Below, one piece after another: positions 33,051 to 43,639 of a DNA stretch of 64,000 bases. Numbering within the stretch: the stretch's first letter is position 1; the number at the start of each line of letters is the position of its first letter. The stretch comes from Aquatica leii (taxonomy: Eukaryota; Arthropoda; Insecta; Coleoptera; Lampyridae). Location of the stretch: positions 275,627,482 through 275,691,481 of the forward strand of contig CM069432.1 of NCBI GenBank assembly GCA_035610365.1, read 5' to 3'. A program made the translations under genes and the position numbers. Below the pieces are notes generated by a model. That model worked only from the letters and a program-made list of their open reading frames with translations, made no database searches and was not told the origin of the DNA.

Positions 33051-33957
33051 TACAATTAAAATTCAATTTTACATTCGTTTATTTTTTGCAACTAATATTG
33101 CACGTAAATTTATTCAGTTTGGCAACGTCGCACATTTTCTTGATTATGGCGTAAAAACGCATACAATTTAATTTTTATTCATTCCATCTAATTGTTGTAA
33201 TTTCAAAATGTTACGCAATAGTTAGACAAAGGAATTTATTTTGAAGGCCGTTGCATCTCAATGTAGCGTGAGTACAGCATGTGATTCAAAAAGCCATTCT
33301 AATTATTACATTTAGGGTCTTTTAATTTTTTTATTCTAGATCTTTTCTTTTACTGGATCATTTATTTTGGTTTTATCTTTTAATTACTGGATTTTCCGTC
33401 ATTGAAATTATACATTGGTTTTATGCTTGCTGGTGTGGTTGGAAATCTACATTGCTGTTGAAGAATTTTATCACTACAACAAAGTATGTGCTAAAGATAG
33501 AAGCTATACGATAACGTCATATCATGTGGTGAGTCAACTGGAATTAAGTTACATTTTACATTCAAGCAATTAAATTCAGTTATTAAAACTTTTCACTCAT
33601 AACAAATTAACCGTTTACTATTTTTGCCTTTAATAGCAATTATTAATTAGATGTAAGATTTTACGCTTTTTATTCATCACCAATTTAAAGGTGGTTGGCG
33701 CCCTAATATTTTATATTAGATCCTGTTTTATTTCTAATATGTTTAGATTCAAATAATGTTCATTTTTCTTTAATGTAAATAGTGTATTATGTTATAGTTA
33801 GTAAATTAAAGGAATTCACATCTTTGTATTTATTTTCATTCAAGCTCACACCCAGAGGTCTGTGTCTCCGATTGCTGCCGTGGTTATATTATTTTACTTT
33901 TATTAAATGTACTTTCAAAATTTTTATTATACGTTCTTTATTCGGAATAATTTTTTA
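33051..33957. mobile_element. insert of unknown type within a PLE
   Basis: About 0.9 kb of AT-rich non-coding DNA splits a PLE reading that ends KRNNGM at 33957 and resumes before VYRKP at about 33010. ATTACA occurs at both edges (33050-33055 and 33958-33963), a possible target duplication. No inverted termini or coding capacity seen. Confidence 0.4.
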
Positions 33958-34982
33958 ATTACACATTCCATTGTTTCTCTTTACGCAAACGTCCAAGAAT
34001 GGTAGTGAGTCTTTCTGTTCTTTTTCCATGGTAAAATTGATGGATGACTTGATGCTGTTCAGGTAGTGCAAGAAGTGATCTAATTGTCGATCACTGTGGT
34101 TCCAAACTATTAATGTATCGTTTACATACCTAAACCAAATCTTATATTTAAATTCAAATGTTTCTATTGTTTGAGATTTAAACCAGTTCATGTAGATGTT
34201 AACAATGAATGGTGATAGAAATGAACCTCACCCGGAGCAAATAACCAATTTTTTCCTGAAAATATGAGTTTCTAAAACAGCATTCTAGCTTCATTATTCA
34301 ATATCGTATCATATCAACTGGTAGTGTGGTTCTTTCCTATTGCTTCTAGTCTTTTTGGAGTTTAACACTAGTGTATAAATTTTCCACGTCGAAGCTAACT
34401 AATTGGTCTCGTGGTTGCAATTTTATTGTTCTTAGAATATCAACGAAATTTTTGGAGTTTTTGATAAATGATGGGCTGTGTTGTCTTAAAGCGGTTGCAC
34501 GATTGCTAGTAGTAGTAGTAGTATTTTGGATAGTCCAATCTTTCTCTCTAAACTTGTAGGAATTTATTTCAATCATTGGTGGTTTCTTTGTTGTAAAATA
34601 TCTTTGACTCTTTGTTAGAGATAACTGTTGCGGTGTTTTTGTCTACTGGGAGAATTTTGATAGATTTGTTTTTCCGTAGGTTTTTAAGTTCCTTATGAAA
34701 AATGTTATTAAACATAAACAACTCGCCAATTGTTTATCTTTAATAATTTATTTTCTTCTTTGGTCTACCCATTTCGTTCCCCTTAAGTGCAGTAAATAAA
34801 CGTTTTTTAGTGTTACGGAAAAACTGAGCCCTTTCTCCAATAGGGCGGTTTCTGTAGATAACAATGAATTTCTTTTTGTCTTCTGTTAGCTCCAGATTAG
34901 TTTTATCCATTTCTTGTCGTGTGTTTGTAACGAACAAATTGTGAAGGTGTAACAAAACAAGTTTAAAATAGTGTCGACTCAC
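33958..34982 (-). pseudogene. Penelope-like element, RT
   Basis: Minus strand. 34740-34982 is an N-terminal segment of basic character. 34346-34576 reads PSFIKNSKNFVDILRTIKLQPRDQLVSFDVENLYTSV, with the first RT catalytic aspartate in SFDV. 33955-34191 reads FRYVNDTLIVWNHSD, where the PLE box RYVDDTF has D changed to N, then FTMEKEQKDSLPFLDVCVKR. PLE RTs are related to telomerase. The stretch between 34192 and 34345, which should hold the GA.MGSPLSP block, is broken. Confidence 0.85.
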
Positions 34983-35690
34983 TTGTTTGGTTAGCTTACG
35001 TCAAAGATGGTCGTGAGTCAAGTTGTGAGTTTTGAATAAATCGATGCCCGGAACCACCTTTTCTTACGCAAAGAAAGAAATCTCGAAAGGAAATAAAATC
35101 TGGGCCACACAAAAGAAATACCCAAAACCCGCAATCCCAATTGTGTCTTGAGAAAGAAAACAAACCAAAGTTATAACATACTTAAATTGAAACCAAAAGA
35201 TCACAACAAAGTTCCAGGCTAAATATTAATTGTCGGTACATCTCTAAATTATTATTATATAGAATACTCTTATATCGTAGCTACGTCAGTGATAACAAAC
35301 AGTAGCGTCTATATTAATTTAACATTACAATTAGTTGTAAATTGCATAAAAATTATAAGTAGTTCTATCATTTAAATCAATACAATTTATCACAGATTTG
35401 GAATCAAATGACCCTAAGTTGACATACGTGCGTAAAAAAATCATTATCTTTATTATTAAAATTCTTACTAACCGTTCTTCCTAATCTCCTTACAGAACAA
35501 ATTTGATGAAATGCAATGTAACCATCTTTTGATTTTTGTACTATTGACCTTCTGTTCCTCGTATTTACGATCGTTTTAATTTGGCGTTTGAATTTGTCAT
35601 TTATTAGATTCTTATTTTAAATCATCTTTATTATTTCAAATTTTAAATAATTTTTATTTTCAGTTAATTTGTATTTTGAAATATCATTAT
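34983..35690. other. AT-rich, no gene seen
   Basis: Between the PLE and BEL/Pao element 2. No recognisable coding sequence in any frame and no LTR evident. Confidence 0.4.
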
Positions 35691-35699
35691 CATTGGAAG

Positions 35700-36795
35700 T
35701 GATCCCAAATGTTTTGGTGCAAAGAACAGCACTCTTTGTACAAATATCCCAAATTTGTTGCCTTAAACGTTTATGAACGCATACAAACGGCTAAGAGTAA
35801 AAAATATGTCATGGTTGCTAAACTCATCTCACTTCGAAACTATGACGATTTAAGTTTCTTTGCGTCAAGTGCAAAAAAGTTCATCATTCGCTGCTTCATA
35901 TTTTTAAAGAAACTCAAGCAGTTGAAAGTTCTTCCGATGACACTGCTTTGCATCTAAAGACCCAAACAGCAGTTTTTTTTAACAGCTGATGTGCCGATGA
36001 TCTCAACACGCGCTACTTGCATTTCAAACTCTGTAGTATTATTGGTTATTGTTAAAGTCATGCTACGAAACATAAATGAAGTTCCTTGTCGGGTACGCAG
36101 ATTGCTGAACAATGGATCTATGCATTCGTTGGTTTCTAACAATTTCATTAAATGTTACAGTCAGTAGCAAAGAAACCACCATTTCGTAATTTGCTGAAAT
36201 AAGTATAAATTCGTGTTAATCGTTTTCGCACAAATTTAAAATGTCTCGTGGTTGACAAAATTGCGCCATCCATTCTGTCAGTATCTTCTGATCGCTCTGG
36301 TTTTCAAATCGAAAATTCAGACATAGAAGTTCTTATGGGTGCTGAACAATTTTACAGTCTTCTGTGCATTGGATAGGTTTCTCCGGTGGCAGAAATGCCC
36401 AGTTTGTAAAAAACTAAGCTTGGATACCTACTAACGGGGACTGTATATCCTGAGTCAAAGACTAAAAAATCTGCAACTTGTTTACTGATTACTTATACTG
36501 TCAATTTTGATCTACAGCAATTTTGGAAACTGGATCAAATTCCAGAACCTAACGTAGTACTTTCCAAAGATGACAAACACTGTATGCAGCATTTTGAAGA
36601 AACCGTTTATCGAGTTGAAGATGATAAACTGATTGTATTCAGTTTATGTTTCAGCTAGGTGAATTCTATAACATGGCGCTCAAAAAATTTTTAGCGTTAA
36701 AAATGCGTCTGAATAAATTTCCAGAACGAAATAAATCTAGTCTGATTTCTTTAATAAGTATTATGATAGTAGTGCAAAAACGTCTACAGGTTTAT
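35700..36795 (+). pseudogene. BEL/Pao element 2, gag zinc knuckles to RT start
   Basis: Plus strand. FWCKEQHSLYKYPKFVALNVYERIQTAKSK at 35712-35805 is the first BEL/Pao gag knuckle with its last cysteine changed to Y. FLCVKCKKVHHSLLHI in another frame at about 35855-35905 is the second. Then, in pieces, protease-side sequence, VLMGAEQFYSLLCIG and LGYLLTGTVYP (about 36330-36440), LQQFWKLDQIPEPNV and DDKHCMQHFEETVYR (36510-36615), and FYNMALKKFLALKMRLNKFPERNK (36664-36740), the segment before the RT fingers. The reading stops at 36796, where a hAT element begins; it resumes near 40105. Confidence 0.85.
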
Positions 36796-37171
36796 CAGCG
36801 CCGTCGCGTGCGCGGGGCGACTAGGGCAATCACCCCGGGCGCCACGTCCAGGGGGGCGCCGCGAGCGTATTTTGTAAAACAATTTTGAATAATGCGTTGC
36901 ATGTATAAATTAAAAAAATAAATATATGATACTAATATACCTTTGTATTTATAAGTTATCTGACACACACACGCTGCCGTGAAGCGCTGACCGTTGTTCT
37001 ATTTTTGTTTCACCCGACCTTGGGACAATGATCTCACCTTACATCTCCCCCTTACCAAACGCCCGCCATTATCCTTCATGCGCCCGGCGCCCCTCCTATA
37101 CTTTACATGATGCGAGTCGCATCCACCTGCCACTGTACTACAGGCCTATGTGAATTACGTCAGTGTTCAGA

Positions 37172-37816
37172 ATGTCGAAAAAGTTATCGAGAGCTCAACG
37201 GCAAAAATTAAATAAGGAAAGTGAATTAGCTCGTGAAACGTTACTATCAAAAGTGCCAAAACTAATTAATTTTTTCAATACTTCGTCTTCAACACCAGCC
37301 CCAGAGGCCGTTACCGTATGTGACTTGCCAGTGCCAAGTACCAGTTTTCAAGGGACTGGCAAAAAAAATCCTGTCGTCCCTACAAACATTGAAGATACAA
37401 GTGATAACCAAGAGGTAAATTTAACTTTAACGTCTGATATTGACAAAGACACCACGTTGGCTTTGTCTGGAGATATAGGAACATGGCCAGAGCTCATTCT
37501 TAATGAGCAGCGCAATGACCTTATTTTAAAAGGTCCTTCTGGTTGCGATTTTTCCATAGAAAATGATCAGTACCCAAAAAATTCTAAAAACAGGCATTTT
37601 TCAAATTGTTTTCGATTCCGCTTCGCTGAATACGGTGAAAAAATACTAAGACGATGGTTAGTTTATTCTGAACAAAATGATTCGGCGTACTGTTTTTGCT
37701 GTAGGTTTTTCGACCCATCCTCAAAATCACACTTCGGTCATAAAATGGGTTTTAATGACTGGAAACACATGACTGATGACTAAATCTCATGAAGTATCAC
37801 CGGATCACTTTAAATA
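37172..37816 (+). pseudogene. hAT transposase, N-terminal part (TTF zinc finger)
   Basis: The ATG at 37172 opens SKKLSRAQRQKLNKESE; I prefer it to the GTG nine bases upstream. After a low-complexity stretch with many S, T and P comes the TTF-type zinc finger (RHFSNCFRF...WLVYSEQNDSAYCFCCRFFDP) and GFNDWKHM. This is the 'zinc finger MYM-type 1-like' class of hAT transposases. A TAA at 37781 results from a small indel; the true reading continues as KSHEVSPDHFK in another frame to the TA at 37815 where the mariner is inserted. Confidence 0.88.
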
Positions 37817-38971
37817 GAGGGCTATTTTTTTTTCAAGGTCCGATCGGTCGCGAAATAAAAACTCCCGTAAAAATCGGATGAACCTGTGCGCAGATGTGTT
37901 GCGCAGCGTCTCTAGTATGGCTGTCAATCGCGTCGCGTCACTTCCGTTTAGTTGTGTTCACGTAGGTAGGACGTAATCATGTCAGGACGTACAGATGATC
38001 AAGATGCAAGCGGTCAGGGAAGGAAGTCAGTGTCAACCAATGATCTCGTTCAGCGAGTGGATGAGGCAATTCGAAAAAATCGTCAGTTTACAATTTCTGA
38101 ATTGAGCGATTCATTTCTTGAAATTTCAAGGTCAGCCCTCTACACCATTGTGAGCGAGAAACTTCAGTACCACAAACTATGCGAGATATGGGTTCCCAAG
38201 ATGCTGTCTGACCATCACAAAACACAGAAAATGAAAGCCTCCCTAACGTTTTTCCAGCGTTACTACAATGAAGGAGAAACTTTCTGGAACAAAGCTCTCA
38301 CAGGGGACTAGACATGGATCCTTTACGAAACTGAAGAAACAAAAGAACAATCCAAACAATGGATGCATTCTCACTCTCTCAGTAAACCAAAGAAATTCAA
38401 GCGAACCTTCTCCAACAGAAAGTGCATGGCTACTGTGTTCTGGGACCGAAATGGAGTTATCTTGGTGGAATTCATGGAACGTGGTACAACCATTACAGCA
38501 GCCTCATACAGCTTGTTTCTTCAACGTCTACGAAGGGCAATTCAGAATAAGCGGAGAGGAATGTTGTTATCAATCATTGTCCTTCTCCACGACAATGCTC
38601 GGACGCACACTGCAGCTTCAACAAAGACACTCATACATTCTTTTCAATGGGAAGTGTTTGGTCATCCACCATACAGCCCGGACTTAGTTCCATTCGATTT
38701 TCACCTGTTTGCTCACATGAGGACAACATTTTGGCACAGACATTGAGCTGCAGACCAGCGTACAAACATGGTTGAAAACACAGGCGGCTACGTTCTACAA
38801 CGAGGGTATTGAGAAGTTGGTACCATGCTACGATAAATGTCTAAATCTGAGTGGCGACTATGTAGAAAAATTGCGTAATTATGTAAGTACTTGTTACAAA
38901 TAAATGATTTTTGATTTTTACTGTGGTTTTTATTTTGCGACCGATCGGACCTTGAAAAAAAATAACCCTCG
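37817..38971 (+). mobile_element. mariner element inside the hAT transposase gene
   Basis: 1155 bp between TA at 37815-37816 and TA at 38972-38973. The termini are inverted repeats of about 40 bp, sharing TTTTTTTTCAAGGTCCGATC and GGTCGC. Removing it restores the hAT reading across the site. It is flanked by the TA duplication that mariner elements make. Confidence 0.95.
37979..38903 (+). pseudogene. mariner transposase (D34D type), two lesions
   Basis: Mariner transposase cuts and pastes at TA. The ATG at 37979 opens SGRTDDQDASG; a helix-turn-helix N-terminal domain follows (FTISELSDSF...SRSALYTIV). At 38309-38311 a TAG replaces the glutamate of the GDETW block holding the first catalytic aspartate (here GD-stop-TWI). 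The same frame then continues with HDNARTHT and HPPYSPDLVPFD: by count 34 residues separate the two aspartates, which is the D34D mariner signature. A frame change near 38744 moves the C-terminus (LQTSVQTWLKTQAATFYNEGIEKL) to another frame, ending at 38903. Otherwise full length, so a fairly young insertion. Confidence 0.95.
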
Positions 38972-38973
38972 TA

Positions 38974-40104
38974 CATGATCGAGTGGGCCACGGTTGAAAG
39001 TAGACTTAAAGGGGGTACTTCGATAAATCAAGTAATTATTAGTCAAATCAATACTGAAACACAACGCTCAGAAGAGGTGTTAAGACGGTTGGTCGAAATC
39101 ACTTTGTATTTGACAGAAAATAACATAGCATTTCGAGGCTCATCTTCAAAGGTATTTACAAAAAACAATGGCAACTTTCTCGGGCTTGTACAACTCTAGG
39201 GGAAGTTTGATGCAGTTTTATTGGAACATTTACGCAGAGTAACTAACCAAGAAACTAAGTTTCACTTGTTAAGTGTATCGATTCAAAATGAGATTATTAA
39301 CATGTTAGGTAGTAAAGTAAAAGAGAGCATCATCAAGAAAATAAAAACTGCCAAATATTTTTCTGTTATTTTTGACAGCATTCCCGATATCAGCCATAAA
39401 GAGCAAACATCTCTAACGATTCGCTATGTTAGTAACGAAGGTGATAATATTAGCATAGAGGAAAGCTTCATAGCATATCAGGTGGCAGAAGAAACCACCG
39501 GAGAAGCTCTCACTGACCTGATATTTCAGGAAATTACCAAATGCGGACTAAACATGAAAGACTGTCGGGGACAGGGCTATGATAATGGCGCCAATATGGC
39601 AGGAATCCACAAAGAAGTTCAAGCTCGTGTGATAAAAGATTTCCCTCTGGCTTTTTTTATACCTTGTGTATGCCATAGTCTTAACCTCTTAATTTCCGAT
39701 GGAGCAAAATCGTCGGTCAAATCTACGTTTCTGTTTGGAATTCTTCAGCGTATTTATACAATATTTGCAGGCTCTAAAAGTCGCTGGTGTGTGATCAGTG
39801 AACATGTCAAGAATCTCACGGTAAAGCAAGTATGTGAGACAAGATGGGAAGCCCGAATATCTGCGGTTCAGGCTGTTCGCTACCAGTACGTTGAAGTCCG
39901 GGATGCTCTGATCGAATTAAATGAGAAAACGGACGATCCTCAGACAGCAAGCGATGCTTATTCCTTAGCCAAACATATGGAAGACTTTTCTTTCTTAATA
40001 TGCTTACTATTATGGCATGATTTGCTCTTTGAAATCAATATTATCAGTAAAAGTCTTCAAGAGAAAGCTAAAGACGTTAGTGAAAGAAATCAAACTGCTA
40101 CAAC
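38974..40104 (+). pseudogene. hAT transposase, catalytic part
   Basis: Same gene as 37172-37816, resuming directly after the mariner with MIEWATVESRLKGG. FRGSSSKVFTKNNGNFLGLVQL is followed by an in-frame TAG (39197), then GKFDAVLLEHLRRV onward is open to about 40100. Catalytic blocks: FSVIFDSIPDISHKEQ (first aspartate), CRGQGYDNGANMAG (second) with the CVCHSLNLL cysteine-histidine motif, and CETRWEARISAV (conserved tryptophan). The C-terminal dimerisation region with the last catalytic glutamate is missing. It ends in VSERNQT, then BEL/Pao RT sequence begins. Confidence 0.92.
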
Positions 40105-41900
40105 TTTCCACCTTCACTTACGGTTTGAAAAGTTCTTTGTTTTTAGCTGTGCGCAGCTTAAAATTCCTTGCTGGCAATTGTGCATCTCGAAATCTGGATG
40201 ATGAGAATGATGAAGAGCATCAAAGGGGAATTTTACATAGACAATCTTCTTTCTGGAGCGTATTCCGTAGATGAAGCTCTGCAGATACGCACCGAAATTA
40301 CCAACGTATTGAACGCGTTTGGCATTCCGTTGAGAAAATTCTCTTCAAACTAATTGGCCATTTCAAACAACAATGATTCGCAAGCAGATACTATTAACTT
40401 TCATGATGTCCCGTCTAAAATTCTAGGGGTTTCTTGGTATCCCGCTAATGACGAATTCCAATTTTGTTGATCTTTCCAAATGGACCTAGTCAAAGTGTCA
40501 AAAAAAGAAAGATTATCATCATTATTAAAAATTGCGGGCAAGCTAGATCTAAGAATTGTAGATAAGCCAAGTATTATCATTTTTAAAGAAACTTTGCTAG
40601 TTGAGCTTCAATGTTTTACCGATGCAAGTTGCGTGGCTTACGGTTCATGTTTGTATGTGGGATATGGCTTTCCTGGCCGCATTGAAGTGCATCTCTTATG
40701 TTTAAAAGAACTAACAGCTGCCGGTTTTTACGCAGAATTATCTATTGGACCTATAGTGTTGGATTAGTTACATTTAACACCTAACACAATGTAAATGTTT
40801 GTAGCTAATCGCGTAGTTCGCATACAAGAACTAACAAATGTCCATGACTGGAATCACTGTCGATCTTGTTTTCCGTCGCTGCTGGTTTAGTCCACTACAG
40901 TGTGATATTTTGTGATTCCAGTGTCCCAAATTCTAAAAAAAACGGATGAGATGCCAACTTGTGAATTGGAATTATCTGAACGAAAAGTAGCGAAGTTTGT
41001 TTTTAGTTACCAAAATTCCAAAGAGAATCGTATTTTAGAGTTTCTTAAGACCAACAAATTGGCAAATTCTCGTCTTAAAAGTGCAAGATGTTTCTTTTAC
41101 CAGTGAATTTTTAGCAGTCCAACGTGGCGAATTAAGTAAAATAAGAAACTCTCATTTGAGTTCTTTAAACTTGTCTTAAACGACATTATAATTTAAATTT
41201 TGATAAATAGCACTTGTTAAACTTGTTGAAGCATACATTGCGGTTTTTATTTATACCCAAAGCAATGCACTTGTAACGTTTTTGGAGGTATTGAAGCGAT
41301 TTATTGCTGGTCACGGAACCCCTAGTAACGTTTACAACGATAACGCAACAAGTTGCGGTATTTATATAAAAGCCAATCGGTCGTGCCAAACGATGTTTTC
41401 AATTGTTTAAGATATTGCGGTGTGTTATGGCATTTTATTCCCATTTTGGTGGTGCCTGGGAAGCGGGTGTGCGATCTGTAAGGTTTCACTTGACTGGTAT
41501 TTTACGCGATCGTAAGTTTTACGGAAAATATGTCTACGGGGTTGGTCGAAATTGAAGTCATATTGAATTCCCGATTTATTTGTTTTGTTTCATCCGATCC
41601 TAATGATTTTTCCATTCTCGCACCTTTTCACCTTTTAACTGGTGATGCTTCCAAACCGTTACCGGAAGCAAGATTGTCAAAAGTACCTGAAAACCGTCTA
41701 AACTAGTTTCAGTTACGTCAAAGGATCGTTCTCCATTTCTGGTAAAGATTCAAACGTGAAGTCTTCCCGAATATCTAAGTAGGTACGAAAAACTGGCAAA
41801 TTGGACTTAACGTGTGCACAAATCGTTTTCGGTATTTACGAATTCTTGGTACAATAAATTACCGCTGTCTAATTAAAAAGTTGGTTGGTTAATTTCGGAA
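40105..41900 (+). pseudogene. BEL/Pao element 2, rest of RT, RNase H and integrase
   Basis: Plus strand, shifting frames. LSTFTYGLKSSLFLAVRSLKFLA (40107-40175) is the RT block after the first catalytic region. FYIDNLLSGAYSVDEA (about 40230-40280) is the box FYVDDLLSG with D changed to N. Then ILGVSWYP, LQCFTDASCVAYGSCLY (RNase H, 40605-40665), LKRFIAGHGTPSNVYNDNAT (integrase, about 41295-41350), GGAWEAGVRSVRFHLT (41446-41495), VEIEVILNSRFICFVSSDPNDF and LLTGDASKPLPEARL (41550-41680), and RLN.FQLRQRIVLHFW near 41700-41745. The order is that of intact BEL/Pao Pol. No 3' LTR was recognised. Confidence 0.88.
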
Positions 41901-43620
41901 CTTACAAATAAAAGAAAACGGTGTTCTATTGCGTCGCAATAAAATTTTCTAAAGTTAACAAAATCCTGATTTTTTTTTAAATTTAAAATAAGTATATTAT
42001 TTTAGTTTTGTAATTTGATTAGCTAAACGTGTATAAAATCAATAATAAAAATGAATAAAAAATTATTTATTTATTTTTACAAAATGAAAAATTTTATTTA
42101 ATTGGAAAACTAACAAGAAGTGGCCTGTAATTTAAAATTTCAAGCTTTAGCTTACATAATTAAATACGATACATTTACGTGCTTTATGTATTATTATTAT
42201 TTAATAATCATGTTACAATTCTTTTTTGTAGTTGTCTAAATCTGCAAAACTGCAAAGTAAAATTTCACTTAAAGAAACTCGATTTAATTTAATTTTTAAA
42301 GGTTTTTAATAAAAAATATTTCTTTAATTATTTCTTAAGTTCGTAATTTGTAAAATAAAACTAAAACCCTTCAATAAACTTATAATTAAGACAATTACAG
42401 AGTTCTTAAAGTCGTTAAAATTACATCCAAACCATTAAATCGTTTAATTAATGTTACAAATTAATCCGGCAGTTATAAAAACTTTAAAAGTACATAATTA
42501 AACTAAAACTAGAAGATTTGAGCTTAAACCTAAGCGCAAATTGATTATTTAATGTTGAAGATATTGGTCTAAATGTTGGAAAATAAATTTCAAAACTGCC
42601 ACTTTTAACATGGCAGACAAGATAAAATAGGGTCATTGCGATAATCGGAGAGAAAATGATAAGGGAAGTGATAAGAGGGCGATAGGACAAGAATATGGCT
42701 TGGAAACCGAGCAAATGTACCGGAAACAATGGCAAAGAAAGTATCAAAAGAACGAGCCAGCACTGCAGTTTGGGGTTATTTTCGCGCCACTCCTTCACCT
42801 AAAGTGTCGTATTACTACTGTTCTTTCATTTGGAAGATGTTTGTAATGTTATTTTGGATAATTTTGAGTTAATTTTTTTAACGTTAACTATTAATGCAAA
42901 AATTTAAAGCGAATAACTTACCTCTTACGAAACACCCTCGCTGCTAATTTCTTTAGATTGATTACATCATCGATGTTTTAAATTCATTCTGAAACAAAAA
43001 AAAACGTAAAATGTTTGTTGTGTTATTTAAATTTTGTTTAACAGTATCTTATATCACTTTCAATATTTAACAAATTTTAAATAACATGGAACCGTACATG
43101 CAAAAATTGGTAGGCGGCACAAAATTATTCTAATAAAATCATTCTGAAATTCGCGTATTAATTACTGCAAATATTTTATTTGAATAAACAAATTTGTTAA
43201 GTAAACATGATGAAATGAAAGTTTATGGATATATATTGACTTATGTCCTTATTTAATACTTAATTACCCTACGGCTTAACTTTAAACGGTAATTAGCAGC
43301 ATAATCTACTAAAGATTTTCGATAATACCACCAAAATAATCTTTTTAGCTGAAATTGCTTTAACATATAATCTCGTTTATCGAGAGTTTTCAATAAGTAT
43401 TACATAAATGTTTTGAATGAGTAATGCTTTTCGCCAAATCTGTATACGAACTTTTTTTATACTAAACATACAAACACAGTATTTTTTGCAAAAAACGTTT
43501 TCTTGTTTACAAAAAATTGGAGAATCAATTTGCATAATTGATTCAAGTAGTCCGTGTAAACCGTCTCAAATTTCATAATTAACATAAAAACTTAATATTT
43601 AAGTTTTTTTTTCACCATTA
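41901..43620. other. AT-rich, no assigned gene
   Basis: AT-rich sequence without transposon proteins. It contains the only candidate host exon in the window (42611-42798, minus). Confidence 0.4.
42611..42798 (-). CDS. possible exon of an unknown membrane protein
   Basis: A minus-strand frame of about 63 codons follows a possible acceptor (CACTTTAG at 42799-42806) and encodes KEWRENNPKLQCWLVLL then two hydrophobic stretches long enough to span a membrane (ILSLPLFPVHLLGFQAIF and ITSLIIFSPIIAMTLFYLV). It looks less like random AT-rich translation than its neighbours, with mixed codons and a polar start. The donor candidate (GTTAAA at 42610) is weak, there is no ATG, and I cannot name a family. 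Low confidence; it could be chance. Confidence 0.22.
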
Positions 43621-43639
43621 TAATTTAGTTTTAAATCGC

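Larger units (their letters stand above)
36796..40104 (+). mobile_element. hAT element inserted in BEL/Pao 2, 3' end deleted
   Basis: Starts CAGCGCCGTCGCG at 36796, a typical CAG... hAT terminal repeat in a GC-rich block (to about 36865) unlike its surroundings. Contains a TTF-finger transposase, split by a mariner at 37817-38971. The right terminus is missing: transposase sequence passes directly into BEL/Pao RT near 40085-40110, and the lost segment includes about 180 codons of BEL RT as well. One deletion therefore removed the end of the hAT and part of its host. Confidence 0.8.
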
